Below the pieces are notes generated by a model. It had not been told where the DNA came from. It was given only the letters and a program-made list of their open reading frames with translations, and did no database searches. Position numbers and translations under genes: made by a program. From Clostridium puniceum (GTDB lineage: Bacteria; Bacillota; Clostridia; Clostridiales; Clostridiaceae), in contig NZ_LZZM01000153.1 of the NCBI RefSeq assembly GCF_002006345.1, forward strand, positions 85,209-149,208: a DNA stretch of 64,000 nt, read 5' to 3'. Positions 8,352-16,029 of this stretch are shown here, in pieces. The stretch's first letter is position 1, and every line of letters starts with the position of its first letter.

Positions 8352-9365
8352 ATGATAATTATAATGAAACCAAAAGCAAGTGAAGAAGAAATAGGAAAAG
8401 TTAAGGCAATAATTGAAGGAAAAGGATTAGAGGTTAATCTTTCTAGAGGAGACACATACTATATTATAGGTATTGTAGGAGATACGTCTGTAATAGATCC
8501 TAAAAAAATGCAAGTGCTCAAAGGTGTAGATAGAGTTATGAAAGTTCAAGAACCATTTAAGAAAGCAAATAGAATATTTAAACCTGAAAATACTGTGGTT
8601 GATGTTGAAGGATCAGTAATTGGTGGTAATCGCTTGGGAATAATGGCAGGACCATGTTCAGTTGAAAGTGAAGAGCAAATAATTAAAATTGCAAAAAGAG
8701 TAAAGGCAGCAGGTGCAAACTTTTTGAGAGGCGGAGCATTTAAGCCAAGAACTTCTCCATATAGTTTCCAAGGATTGGAATTAGATGGATTGAAACTTTT
8801 AAAAACAGCAAAACAAGAAACAGGATTACCAATAGTTACAGAACTTATGTCAACCAATTATATAGATACATTTGTTGAAGAAGTTGATGTTATCCAAATA
8901 GGTGCAAGAAATATGCAGAACTTTGATTTGTTAAAGCAAATTGGGAAAACTAATAAACCAATTTTATTAAAGAGAGGTTTAGCTGCAACTATAGAAGAAT
9001 GGTTAATGTCAGCAGAATATATTATGGCTGGTGGAAATGAAAATGTAATTCTTTGTGAAAGAGGAATAAGAACATTTGAAACTATTACTAGAAATACATT
9101 AGATTTACAAGCAGTTCCAGTAATTAAGAAGCTATCACATCTACCTATAATTGTTGATCCAAGCCATGCAGGAGGATATGCTTACTTAGTTGAGCCTATG
9201 GCTAAAGCTGCAATTATGTCAGGTGCAGATGGACTTATGATAGAAGTACACAATGATCCAGAAAATGCATTAAGTGATGGACAGCAATCACTTACGCCAG
9301 ACCAATTTGATACATTAATGGATAAAGTCAAAGCTGTAGCAAACATAGAAGGAAAAGAAATTTAA
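8352..9365 (+). CDS. aroF: 3-deoxy-7-phosphoheptulonate synthase (DAHP synthase, type I-beta)
   Basis: First step of the shikimate pathway: PEP plus erythrose-4-phosphate to DAHP. Residues 1 to about 75 form the ferredoxin-like N-terminal regulatory domain found in type I-beta enzymes; the TIM barrel follows with MAGPCSVES, RGGAFKPRTSPYSFQG, QIGARNMQNFDLL, LLKRGLAAT and VDPSHAGG (metal and PEP ligands). Length of 337 residues is typical. AGGAGGAAAC precedes the ATG. Allosteric control by aromatic end products is likely through the N-terminal domain. Confidence 0.95.
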   Translation: MIIIMKPKASEEEIGKVKAIIEGKGLEVNLSRGDTYYIIGIVGDTSVIDPKKMQVLKGVDRVMKVQEPFKKANRIFKPENTVVDVEGSVIGGNRLGIMAGPCSVESEEQIIKIAKRVKAAGANFLRGGAFKPRTSPYSFQGLELDGLKLLKTAKQETGLPIVTELMSTNYIDTFVEEVDVIQIGARNMQNFDLLKQIGKTNKPILLKRGLAATIEEWLMSAEYIMAGGNENVILCERGIRTFETITRNTLDLQAVPVIKKLSHLPIIVDPSHAGGYAYLVEPMAKAAIMSGADGLMIEVHNDPENALSDGQQSLTPDQFDTLMDKVKAVANIEGKEI

Positions 9366-9383
9366 TTTTAGGAGGCTATAAAT

Positions 9384-10217
9384 ATGAAAATTGTAGTTGT
9401 AGGCCTTGGCGTAATTGGTGGTTCATTTACTATGGCTTTAAAAGAAGCTGGATATGACGATGTTTGTGGGATAGATATTAATAAAGAAACATTAGAAAAG
9501 GCAATAAAGTTAGGACTGATTAAAGAAGGTTTTACTAGTGGAGAAGAGATTGTAAAAAGTGCAGATTTAATAATTATATCTTTATATCCAAGGTTAGTTA
9601 AACAGTTTATTGCTGATAACAAAGATAATTTTAAGGATGGAGCAGTAATAACAGATGCTACTGGAATTAAAAAAATGTTTATTGAGGATATAGTGAACAT
9701 ATTACCAGATAATATTGATTTTGTATTTGGACATCCGATGGCAGGTAGAGAAAAGAAGGGAATAGACTTTGCAACAAGTCAAGTTTTCAAGGGAGCTAAC
9801 TATATTTTAACTCCAGTGGATAGAAATAAAGAAGAAAATCTAAAACTTATAGAGGATATAGTATATCGGATAGGTTTTAAGAGAGTTAGAAGGATAACAC
9901 CTGAATATCATGATGAAATGATAGGTTTTACAAGTCAATTGCCACATGCATTGGCTGTTGCATTAGTGAATAGTGATGTTGAAGGAAGAGATACAGGAAG
10001 CTTTATTGGTGATAGTTATAGAGACTTAACTAGAATAGCAAATATTAATGAAGACTTATGGAGTGAACTTTTTCTTGGAAATAAAGAAAATTTACTTATA
10101 AGTATACAAGACTTTGAAAATGAATTAGACAAAATAAAACATGGAATAGAAAATAATGATAAAGAATGCCTAAAAGAATTGTTTATAAAATCCACAAAAA
10201 GACGCGAAAAGTTATAA
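9384..10217 (+). CDS. tyrA: Prephenate dehydrogenase
   Basis: Oxidative decarboxylation of prephenate to 4-hydroxyphenylpyruvate for Tyr synthesis. Rossmann motif GLGVIGGSF at residues 7-15, ATGIKK, and HPMAGREKKGI with the catalytic His region are visible, followed by the all-helical dimerisation domain with GFTSQLPHALA. 277 residues: there is no C-terminal ACT domain. It starts 18 bp after aroF with AGGAGG and is the last aro gene of the operon. Confidence 0.93.
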   Translation: MKIVVVGLGVIGGSFTMALKEAGYDDVCGIDINKETLEKAIKLGLIKEGFTSGEEIVKSADLIIISLYPRLVKQFIADNKDNFKDGAVITDATGIKKMFIEDIVNILPDNIDFVFGHPMAGREKKGIDFATSQVFKGANYILTPVDRNKEENLKLIEDIVYRIGFKRVRRITPEYHDEMIGFTSQLPHALAVALVNSDVEGRDTGSFIGDSYRDLTRIANINEDLWSELFLGNKENLLISIQDFENELDKIKHGIENNDKECLKELFIKSTKRREKL

Positions 10218-10355
10218 AAAGTGTAATATTAATATAATAATTGAAAAGTTCTTTTGTTACTAGTAAATTAAAATTTTTAACTATATTTGATATGGTAAGT
10301 ATTTGCTATTAAGTGTTATACTAATTTTAATAAATATATAGAAAGAAGGATTAAT

Positions 10356-10640
10356 GTGATAAAAATAGTAGCTAAAAGTATAATTGAAGATGATAAAAAG
10401 GATACATATCTACAATTAGCAAAAGAATTAATTGAAAAGAGCAGAAAAGAAGAAGGATGTATTTCATATGGGTTATTTCAAGATATAAATAATGCGTCTG
10501 TATTTACCTTTATAGAAGAATGGAAAGATCAGAAAGCAATTGAAATACATAATAATAGCGAACATTTTAAAAGAATAGTTCCTTTGTTAGGAGAACTTAG
10601 AATAGGCAAAGGAGATGTAAATTTATATAAAGAAGTATAA
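10356..10640 (+). CDS. ABM-fold putative monooxygenase / quinol oxygenase-like protein
   Basis: 94 residues, beginning at GTG (the overlapping ATG would be followed immediately by a stop), with AGAAGGA upstream. The pattern IVAKSIIE...YLQLAKELIEKSRKEEGCISYGLFQDI...FTFIEEWKDQKAIEIHNNSEHF is the antibiotic-biosynthesis-monooxygenase (YgiN-like) dimeric alpha/beta barrel fold. These proteins act on quinols or small aromatics or have unknown roles. It is monocistronic or a tail gene of the aro operon, closed by a strong terminator. Confidence 0.8.
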   Translation: MIKIVAKSIIEDDKKDTYLQLAKELIEKSRKEEGCISYGLFQDINNASVFTFIEEWKDQKAIEIHNNSEHFKRIVPLLGELRIGKGDVNLYKEV

Positions 10641-10656
10641 TAATTAAGGAATTAAT

Positions 10657-10716
10657 TAGCTACATGTGTGTTTTGAAAGTTTCAAATGCTTTTGAGAATA
10701 TACACATGTAGCTATT
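10657..10716. terminator. Bidirectional terminator between convergent genes
   Basis: A near-perfect 15-bp stem, TTAGCTACATGTGTG / TACACATGTAGCTA (10657-10671 and 10701-10714), with A and T runs outside the arms. It serves both the ABM gene and the convergent lysR gene. Confidence 0.75.
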
Positions 10717-10735
10717 TTTAATATATATATAAATA

Positions 10736-11626
10736 TTATAGAGTTTGACTCAAATTTTTGAGAATATAGTTACGAAATTGATTTGCAGATGGAGAAATAT
10801 ATTTATTTTTCATAGAAGCAAGATAAATATATCTTCTAATAATAGGATTGCTTATAGGTAAGGCTTTTACGTCAAAACTTTTGATTAAAGAGATATTAGG
10901 AATAATAGCAATACCATAGTCAACAGCAACTAAGCCTAAAACGGCAGTATCTTCTTCTACTTCGCATATTATTTTAGGATTTACATTAACTTTTTTAAAT
11001 AAACCATCAATAAGAGGTCGAATACCACTTTCTTTATTAAAGTATACAAAAGGATATTCTGCAACATCTTTTAAATCAATGCTATCCAGCGAAGCTAATT
11101 CATGATTTTGTGAAACAATTAAAACTAGCTGTTCTTCTAATATAGGGATGAAATCAATATCTGGCTCATTGTCTACAAATGAACAGAAACCTATATCGAA
11201 TTTTTCGTTTTTTAGTCCTGTAATAATGTTATGAGTAGTACCCTGATAAAGTGAAAATGAAATATTTTTATATGATTCATTGCTTAAAAAATCTTTGATT
11301 AGATTTGGCATAATATGAGCACCTAAGGTATAAATAAATCCCAAATCGATTACACCCATGGAAGGATTTGTTAAAGTATTTAATTTTTTTTCTCCGATTT
11401 CTAATTCATTAAGAGCATTATCAACATATTGTAAAAAAAAACGACCATATTTGGTTAAACGTATATTCCTACCTTCTTTTTCAAAAAGATAAGTGCCTAA
11501 ATCTTTTTCTAAAGTTGAAATTGCATGACTTAAACTTGGCTGAGTAATTGATAATTCTTTAGCAGCTTGAGTATAATGTTCAAGTCTAGCCAAAACTCTA
11601 AAGTAGTATAAATGATTTAAATTCAC
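10736..11626 (-). CDS. LysR-family transcriptional regulator 1
   Basis: 296 residues. The winged HTH occupies residues 1-60 (MNLNHLYYFRVLARLEHYTQ, then ITQPSLSHAISTLEKDLG and LFEKEGRNIRLT), followed by a periplasmic-binding-like effector domain to the C-terminus. It is divergent from the flavin enzyme gene at 11920 and clearly paralogous to the LysR at 14750-15631. The arrangement resembles the Listeria QuiR-controlled shikimate/quinate operons (recalled, not searched). A dyad with ATAG-N7-CTAT form lies in the divergent promoter region. Effector is probably shikimate, quinate or dehydroshikimate, by inference. Confidence 0.88.
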   Translation of the reverse strand: MNLNHLYYFRVLARLEHYTQAAKELSITQPSLSHAISTLEKDLGTYLFEKEGRNIRLTKYGRFFLQYVDNALNELEIGEKKLNTLTNPSMGVIDLGFIYTLGAHIMPNLIKDFLSNESYKNISFSLYQGTTHNIITGLKNEKFDIGFCSFVDNEPDIDFIPILEEQLVLIVSQNHELASLDSIDLKDVAEYPFVYFNKESGIRPLIDGLFKKVNVNPKIICEVEEDTAVLGLVAVDYGIAIIPNISLIKSFDVKALPISNPIIRRYIYLASMKNKYISPSANQFRNYILKNLSQTL

Positions 11627-11678
11627 AATTTATCAATCCTTTCTCTAAAGTGGTATTAAATTTATTATAACAATAACT

Positions 11679-11697
11679 ATAGAAAAAATCTATTAAT
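11679..11697. promoter_or_regulatory. Putative LysR operator, site 1
   Basis: ATAG-N7-CTAT dyad within the extended form ATAGAA-N3-ATCTATTRRT, shared with sites at 22157 and 27791. It is 53 bp upstream of the lysR1 start and between divergent genes. Confidence 0.55.
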
Positions 11698-11779
11698 AAA
11701 GCGAAAAGAATGAATTTGTTTAATAGAATAATACATATTAAAATGAATGTATAAGAAAGAAACATATTTTTAATCAAAT

Positions 11780-11817
11780 AAGTTAAATTTTAAACAAACA
11801 AGTTAAATTTTAAACAA
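11780..11817. repeat. Two 18-bp direct repeats with 20-bp period
   Basis: AAGTTAAATTTTAAACAA occurs at 11780-11797 and again at 11800-11817, so the copies are 20 bp apart start to start, about two helical turns. They lie upstream of the flavin enzyme gene and could be tandem activator sites. Confidence 0.55.
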
Positions 11818-11919
11818 TAATAGCTAAATAAAATTTAATTAAGATAGAAAAATGTGAAAAGTAATGAGAAGAGAAACCTTAGTTACAATAAAATATTAGC
11901 ACATACTAGGAGGAAAATT

Positions 11920-13929
11920 ATGAGAAACAAATATCCAAATCTTTTATCATCGATTAGTATAAATGGAATGACATTAAGGAATAGAACAGTTATGCCACCT
12001 ATTGGAAGTAACTTTGCAACGGTTAGTGCAGAAGTATCAGAAGAGATGATTAAGTATTATGAGTTGAGAGCAAAAGGTGGTACAGGACTTATTATTGTAG
12101 AAAATGCTTGCGTTGATTATCCTATGGGAACCAATGGAACAAAACAATGTAGAATTGATGATAATCAGTTTGTACCTGGATTTTACACATTAGTTGAAAG
12201 ACTACATGCTTACGGAGCAATGGCTTCTGTTCAGCTTAACCATGCGGGAGCATCAGCATATGCAGCAAGATTAAATGGAGCACAAGCAGTTTCAGCATCA
12301 AACATTCCATCCAAAACAGGTGGAGCTATTCCAAGACCATTGACTCCAGAAGAAATGGAGGTTATTGCTAAAAAATATGGAGAAGCTGCAGTAAGAGCGC
12401 AGTTAGCAGGATTTGACTCAGTTGAAATTCATGCTGGACATTCATATCTTTTAAATCAGTTCCTTTCACCTTTGTTTAATAACAGAAAAGATGAATTTGG
12501 TGGAAGTGCTGAAAACAGAGCGCGATTCCCAAGAATGGTTATAGATGCAGTAAGAGAAGCTGTTGGACCTAGATTCCCAATTTCAATGAGAATAAGTGCT
12601 GATGATATGATTAAAGGTGGAAATACCCTTGAAGATTCTCTTGAACTACTTGAATACTTACAAGAAAAAATTGATTTTCTGAATATTTCTGTAGGACAAA
12701 ATGACAATTTATACTTACAACATGACAAGATGAGCCTTCCAGAAGGATGGAGAAGCTATATGGCTAAGGCTGTAAAAGAAAAATTCAATAAGCCAGTAAT
12801 TACTTCTGGAAATTTCCGTTCGCCAGAGGTCTGCGAAGAAACAATAGCAGTGGGCGACGCAGATCTTATTGCTATGGGTAGAGGTTTAATTGCAGAACCA
12901 TACTGGGCTAATAAAGTTGCTAATGGCGAGGAACACCTTCTTAGAAGATGTATTTCTTGTAATATAGGATGCGCAGATCATCGTTTAGCAAAATCACAAC
13001 CAATACGCTGCACAATCAATCCAGACCTTTTATTTGAAGATGCGTATAAAGAGAAACAAGTAAAGAAAACTGTTAATGTAGTAGTTATAGGTGGAGGTAC
13101 TGCTGGATTAGAAGCTGCATGTTCTGCTGCAGAAGTTGGATGTAATGTAACATTATTTGAAGAGAAAGATAGATTGGGTGGATTAGCTTGGATGATAGGA
13201 ACAGTACCTGCAAAGGGAAGAATCCATTATTTCGTAGAATATTTAGAGGATAGAGTAAAAGAACTTCCGAACTTAACTATAAAACTTAACACGAAAGCTA
13301 CAAAGGAAGCAATAGAGGCAGTAAATCCTGATCTTATAGTAAATGCAACAGGTTCAAAACCACTTCTCCCTCCAATTCCAGGATTATTGGATAATGTAGA
13401 TAAGGAAGGTGGAAAAATTAAATCAACATTTGGTTTCATTGAAAATATGGATGCTTTTGTCAAAGAAGATTGCTCTGGTAAAAAGGTTGTAGTAGTAGGT
13501 GGTGGAGCAGTAGGTCTTGATGTTGTAGAATTTTTTGCTGAAAAAGGTGCAGATATTTCAGATATTGAAATGATGCCTATAATAGGAAAGGACCTTGATA
13601 CTAATACAAAACTTGATGTATATCACATGATGAAGGAAAATAATGTTAAGCAGCTTACAGGAACTGCACTTCAAGTTGTAAATGAAAGTTCATTTACAGT
13701 AAAGAATTCTGATGGTAGTATTGAAGATATAGACTTTGATTATGGATTTGTATGTCTTGGAATGAGAGCGGAAATATCTGAATTATCTAAAGTTCAAGAA
13801 TATGCTGAAGAAAAAAATGTAAAACTTCTTAATATAGGAGATAGTGTAAGAGCAAGAAGGATAATATCAGGTACAGAAGAAGGTAGAAATGTATTAAAAA
13901 CATTAGAAGTAATGGGTGCTTTTAGATAA
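11920..13929 (+). CDS. Old Yellow Enzyme-type Fe-S flavin enoate reductase 1
   Basis: About 669 residues in the 2,4-dienoyl-CoA reductase / 2-enoate reductase family: an FMN TIM barrel (about 1-360), a 4Fe-4S cluster motif (RRCISCNIGC, then Cys in PIRCTINP), then an FAD/NAD(P) domain with VVIGGGTAGLEAA and VVVGGGAVGLDVVEFF. The active-site Tyr is kept in HSYLLNQFLSP. Such enzymes reduce activated C=C bonds with NADH. 3-Dehydroshikimate is both an enone and an enoate, so it is a plausible substrate given the neighbours; this is inference. An upstream in-frame ATG exists at 11854, but AGGAGG before 11920 decides the start. Confidence 0.88.
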   Translation: MRNKYPNLLSSISINGMTLRNRTVMPPIGSNFATVSAEVSEEMIKYYELRAKGGTGLIIVENACVDYPMGTNGTKQCRIDDNQFVPGFYTLVERLHAYGAMASVQLNHAGASAYAARLNGAQAVSASNIPSKTGGAIPRPLTPEEMEVIAKKYGEAAVRAQLAGFDSVEIHAGHSYLLNQFLSPLFNNRKDEFGGSAENRARFPRMVIDAVREAVGPRFPISMRISADDMIKGGNTLEDSLELLEYLQEKIDFLNISVGQNDNLYLQHDKMSLPEGWRSYMAKAVKEKFNKPVITSGNFRSPEVCEETIAVGDADLIAMGRGLIAEPYWANKVANGEEHLLRRCISCNIGCADHRLAKSQPIRCTINPDLLFEDAYKEKQVKKTVNVVVIGGGTAGLEAACSAAEVGCNVTLFEEKDRLGGLAWMIGTVPAKGRIHYFVEYLEDRVKELPNLTIKLNTKATKEAIEAVNPDLIVNATGSKPLLPPIPGLLDNVDKEGGKIKSTFGFIENMDAFVKEDCSGKKVVVVGGGAVGLDVVEFFAEKGADISDIEMMPIIGKDLDTNTKLDVYHMMKENNVKQLTGTALQVVNESSFTVKNSDGSIEDIDFDYGFVCLGMRAEISELSKVQEYAEEKNVKLLNIGDSVRARRIISGTEEGRNVLKTLEVMGAFR

Positions 13930-13949
13930 AGTGAAACTCTGTATATTAT

Positions 13950-13985
13950 GTCACCATTTAATTTAGATGGTGACAATTTTTCTGT
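13950..13985 (+). terminator. Intrinsic terminator after enoate reductase 1
   Basis: Perfect 8-bp stem GTCACCAT / ATGGTGAC followed by AATTTTT, 20 bp after the stop codon. Confidence 0.75.
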
Positions 13986-14045
13986 GATTTTTCAAAATTT
14001 ATAAATTTAATCTATAAATAAAATAAAAAAATCATATAGATAATA

Positions 14046-14074
14046 TTGACAAAAATATAAAAAAAGGATATTAT
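14046..14074 (+). promoter_or_regulatory. Sigma-A type promoter of the T-box unit
   Basis: TTGACA (14046-14051), a 17-bp spacer and TATTAT (14069-14074). Transcription would start close to 14081, just before stem I of the T-box leader. Confidence 0.75.
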
Positions 14075-14080
14075 GATAAA

Positions 14081-14372
14081 AAGCAAAATAATTTAAAAGC
14101 TATGATTAAGAAGTAGTAAGAAAATAAGAAATTCCTCACAGAAAGCAACCGTTAAATGAGAGGTGCGTGGAAAGATTTTTCAGAATTCATCTTATAGCTG
14201 CCCTTTGAACTGATTTTTCTAAGTAGAAGGCGCCGGGAGCATCCGTTAAAAATGTAGAGTATTTATTTAGATACTTATAGAGTTTTGCAGCGTGAGTTGT
14301 TGATAAAATTAGGTGGTAACACGGTTATAATAAAACCGTCCTTTGAGATTTCAAAGGACGGTTTATTTTTTA
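14081..14372 (+). promoter_or_regulatory. T-box riboswitch, phenylalanine specifier (UUC)
   Basis: The T-box sequence AGGTGGTAACACGG lies at 14311-14324, overlapping the 5' side of a terminator hairpin (AAAACCGTCCTTT / AAAGGACGGTTT, 14333-14366, then TTTTT). Stem I can be folded by hand: AGCTAT/ATAGCT base (14098-14103 and 14194-14199), an AGTA-type internal loop at 14112-14119, and opposite it GAA-UUC-A (14183-14189). The codon in the specifier position is UUC at 14186-14188, followed by the conserved A, so the tRNA is tRNA-Phe. The conserved CCGTTA of the stem III region is present. It controls the two small ORFs downstream. Confidence 0.92.
14333..14372 (+). terminator. T-box-controlled terminator
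   Basis: Stem of about 12 bp ACCGTCCTTT / AAAGGACGGT followed by TTTATTTTTT; its 5' arm competes with the antiterminator formed around the T-box sequence. Confidence 0.9.
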
Positions 14373-14416
14373 TAAATTACATGAATAAATAATAATAGAA
14401 GGAGCTGGATTAAAAA

Positions 14417-14593
14417 ATGGAAAATAGTATAGTGAAAATTAAAGTGACAAAAAATGAAAATCTAAAGAATGAGGTTAATAAATATGCTAAATGCTTAGGT
14501 AGATGCACTATTGAGGATTGTATGAAGTGTCATGAAGTAGAACGAGGATGCCATGAATATTGGGCTATATCATGTAGAGATGCAGCAGTATAA
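14417..14593 (+). CDS. 58-residue cysteine-rich protein under Phe T-box control
   Basis: ATG with AGAAGGAGCT upstream opens 58 codons ending DAAV. The C-terminal half carries six Cys in a regular arrangement: AKCLGRCTIEDCMKCHEVER, then GCHEYWAISCRDAAV. There is no signal peptide or membrane span, and no Phe residue at all, so the protein can be made when Phe is scarce, which is when a Phe T-box would switch it on. I do not recognise the family. Metal binding, redox or a ribosomally made peptide precursor are possible. The first gene after the T-box, hence its main target. Confidence 0.75.
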   Translation: MENSIVKIKVTKNENLKNEVNKYAKCLGRCTIEDCMKCHEVERGCHEYWAISCRDAAV

Positions 14594-14611
14594 TTACTAA
14601 AGGAGAAAATA

Positions 14612-14686
14612 ATGGACGACTATTACTTTTTTAGGGAAAGTATTAAAATTAATAGATTATGCATAAAAACTATCACTGTTCTTTAA
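14612..14686 (+). CDS. 24-residue mini-ORF with Tyr-Tyr-Phe-Phe run
   Basis: AAAGGAG at 14599-14605 precedes an ATG that opens MDDYYFFRESIKINRLCIKT and ends four residues later. The last six codons form the 5' arm of the following terminator hairpin. The Tyr-Tyr-Phe-Phe run next to a terminator is the classic layout of an attenuation leader peptide, but no gene follows on this strand: the next gene is convergent. It may be a relic leader, a small functional peptide, or a chance ORF. Confidence 0.4.
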   Translation: MDDYYFFRESIKINRLCIKTITVL

Positions 14687-14722
14687 TTATAATAAAAATA
14701 AGAATTAGTGATAGTTTTTTGT
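14664..14722. terminator. Bidirectional terminator after the T-box unit and lysR2
   Basis: Perfect stem AAAACTATCACT (14666-14677) / AGTGATAGTTTT (14707-14718) with T runs on the outer side of each strand. It ends the T-box transcript and the convergent lysR gene. Confidence 0.8.
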
Positions 14723-14749
14723 TTTTATGGACTTCTTATGTTAATTTAA

Positions 14750-15631
14750 TTATATTTGTTTATGTTCAAGAACAAAATTTTTGAAATTTTGAACAACAGG
14801 TGTCAGGTACTTATCTTTCATTACTGCTAAATAAAAATCTCTTTCAATTATAGGGTTTGTAATTTGAATAATCTTCAAGTTCATGGAATTAAGCATAGTC
14901 ATATTAGGACAAATTGCAATACCGAAATTATTAGAAACTAATCCAGCAATTACTTGATCTTCTTCAACTTCATAAGCAATTTTTGGTGTTTTACCAATTT
15001 TTCTAAAGAGGTCGTCAATTACAGGTCTGAGTCCGCTTTTTTTTGTGAAAAGAATCTGAGGATAGGGGATTGTTTCAGCTAAATCTATTGTGTCTCGATG
15101 GGCAAGAGGATGATCAGTAGGAACAATTAAGACTAAATCTTGTTTGGCAATTGGTATAAACTCAATGCTCTGTTCTTCTTTAATTTTGGAGCAAAAAGCA
15201 AGATCATATTTCTTATTTTTTAGTCCGTCAATAATATCTCCGGTTACTCCAGTATAAAAGTGAAAGTTAATTGATTTTTCTGGATTATTTTGCAAGAATA
15301 TTTTCGTAAGAAATGGGACAAAATCTGTTCCTAATGTACGGAGAAAGGCTAAATCTATTCTTCCTTCACCAGTACTTATCATTTTCAAGGTCCTTATATT
15401 TGAATCAAGGAGTTCTAAAGACTTATCCACATCAGATAAAAATATCTTTCCGCATTTTGTTAAAACAACATTTCTTCCTTCTTTTTCAAATAAAGAAACC
15501 CCTAATTCTTTTTCCAATACTGAGATAGCATGACTTAAGCTTGGTTGAGTAATCATTAATTTTTCTGCAGCTTTTGTATAATGTTCTAAATGTGCTAGAG
15601 TTACAAAATAACGTAAATGATATAAATTCAA
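14750..15631 (-). CDS. LysR-family transcriptional regulator 2
   Basis: 293 residues, with N-terminal winged HTH (MNLYHLRYFVTLAHLEHYTK, MITQPSLSHAISVLEKELG, LFEKEGRNVVLT) and effector-binding domain. The N-terminal 60 residues are very close to those of the LysR at 10736-11626, so the two probably recognise the same operator. Divergent from the TIM-barrel gene at 16030, whose operon it probably activates. An ATAT-N7-CTAT dyad sits 63 bp upstream of its start. Confidence 0.88.
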   Translation of the reverse strand: MNLYHLRYFVTLAHLEHYTKAAEKLMITQPSLSHAISVLEKELGVSLFEKEGRNVVLTKCGKIFLSDVDKSLELLDSNIRTLKMISTGEGRIDLAFLRTLGTDFVPFLTKIFLQNNPEKSINFHFYTGVTGDIIDGLKNKKYDLAFCSKIKEEQSIEFIPIAKQDLVLIVPTDHPLAHRDTIDLAETIPYPQILFTKKSGLRPVIDDLFRKIGKTPKIAYEVEEDQVIAGLVSNNFGIAICPNMTMLNSMNLKIIQITNPIIERDFYLAVMKDKYLTPVVQNFKNFVLEHKQI

Positions 15632-15693
15632 TTTGAAACCTCACCTTTCATAATAAATATATTATGTTGATGATTCAAATTATAGCAGGATAT

Positions 15694-15712
15694 ATATATA
15701 AAATCTATAGAT
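15694..15712. promoter_or_regulatory. Putative LysR operator, site 2
   Basis: ATATAT-N3-ATCTAT resembles the dyad of site 1 with one altered half; it also contains the perfect palindrome ATCTATAGAT (15703-15712). It lies in the 398-bp divergent region between lysR2 and the TIM-barrel gene; I see no other structure there. Confidence 0.4.
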
Positions 15713-16029
15713 TGTTAGGAAATTATCAATTTGTTTTTATAGAATTCACATAATATAATTAATATATAAATTCCAAATAAAATCGATTAAGAAATTGGAT
15801 TCAAATTACGTAGAATTAGGAAATCTGCAGATAGAAGTACTGATAAAATAAATGATAATAATCAATAATTACTTAAAATTATAGATAAGATTGATTTTTA
15901 ACGTTAAATAAATAGCAAGGAACCACTGATAAGATAAACTTTATATTTAGAAAAATTGTTATGTAACTGAATAGTAATGAAAACGAATTCTTAAATAAAT
16001 ACCAATTTATCTGGTGAAAGGGAGTATAT

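Noticed and set aside
10356..10640. ABM-fold protein as part of the quinate cluster
   Set aside because: It is transcribed with or after tyrA and is separated from the cluster by a strong bidirectional terminator, so shared function is not supported.
15313..15528. 71-codon plus-strand frame inside lysR2
   Set aside because: Antisense to the conserved LysR HTH coding region, which explains its length.
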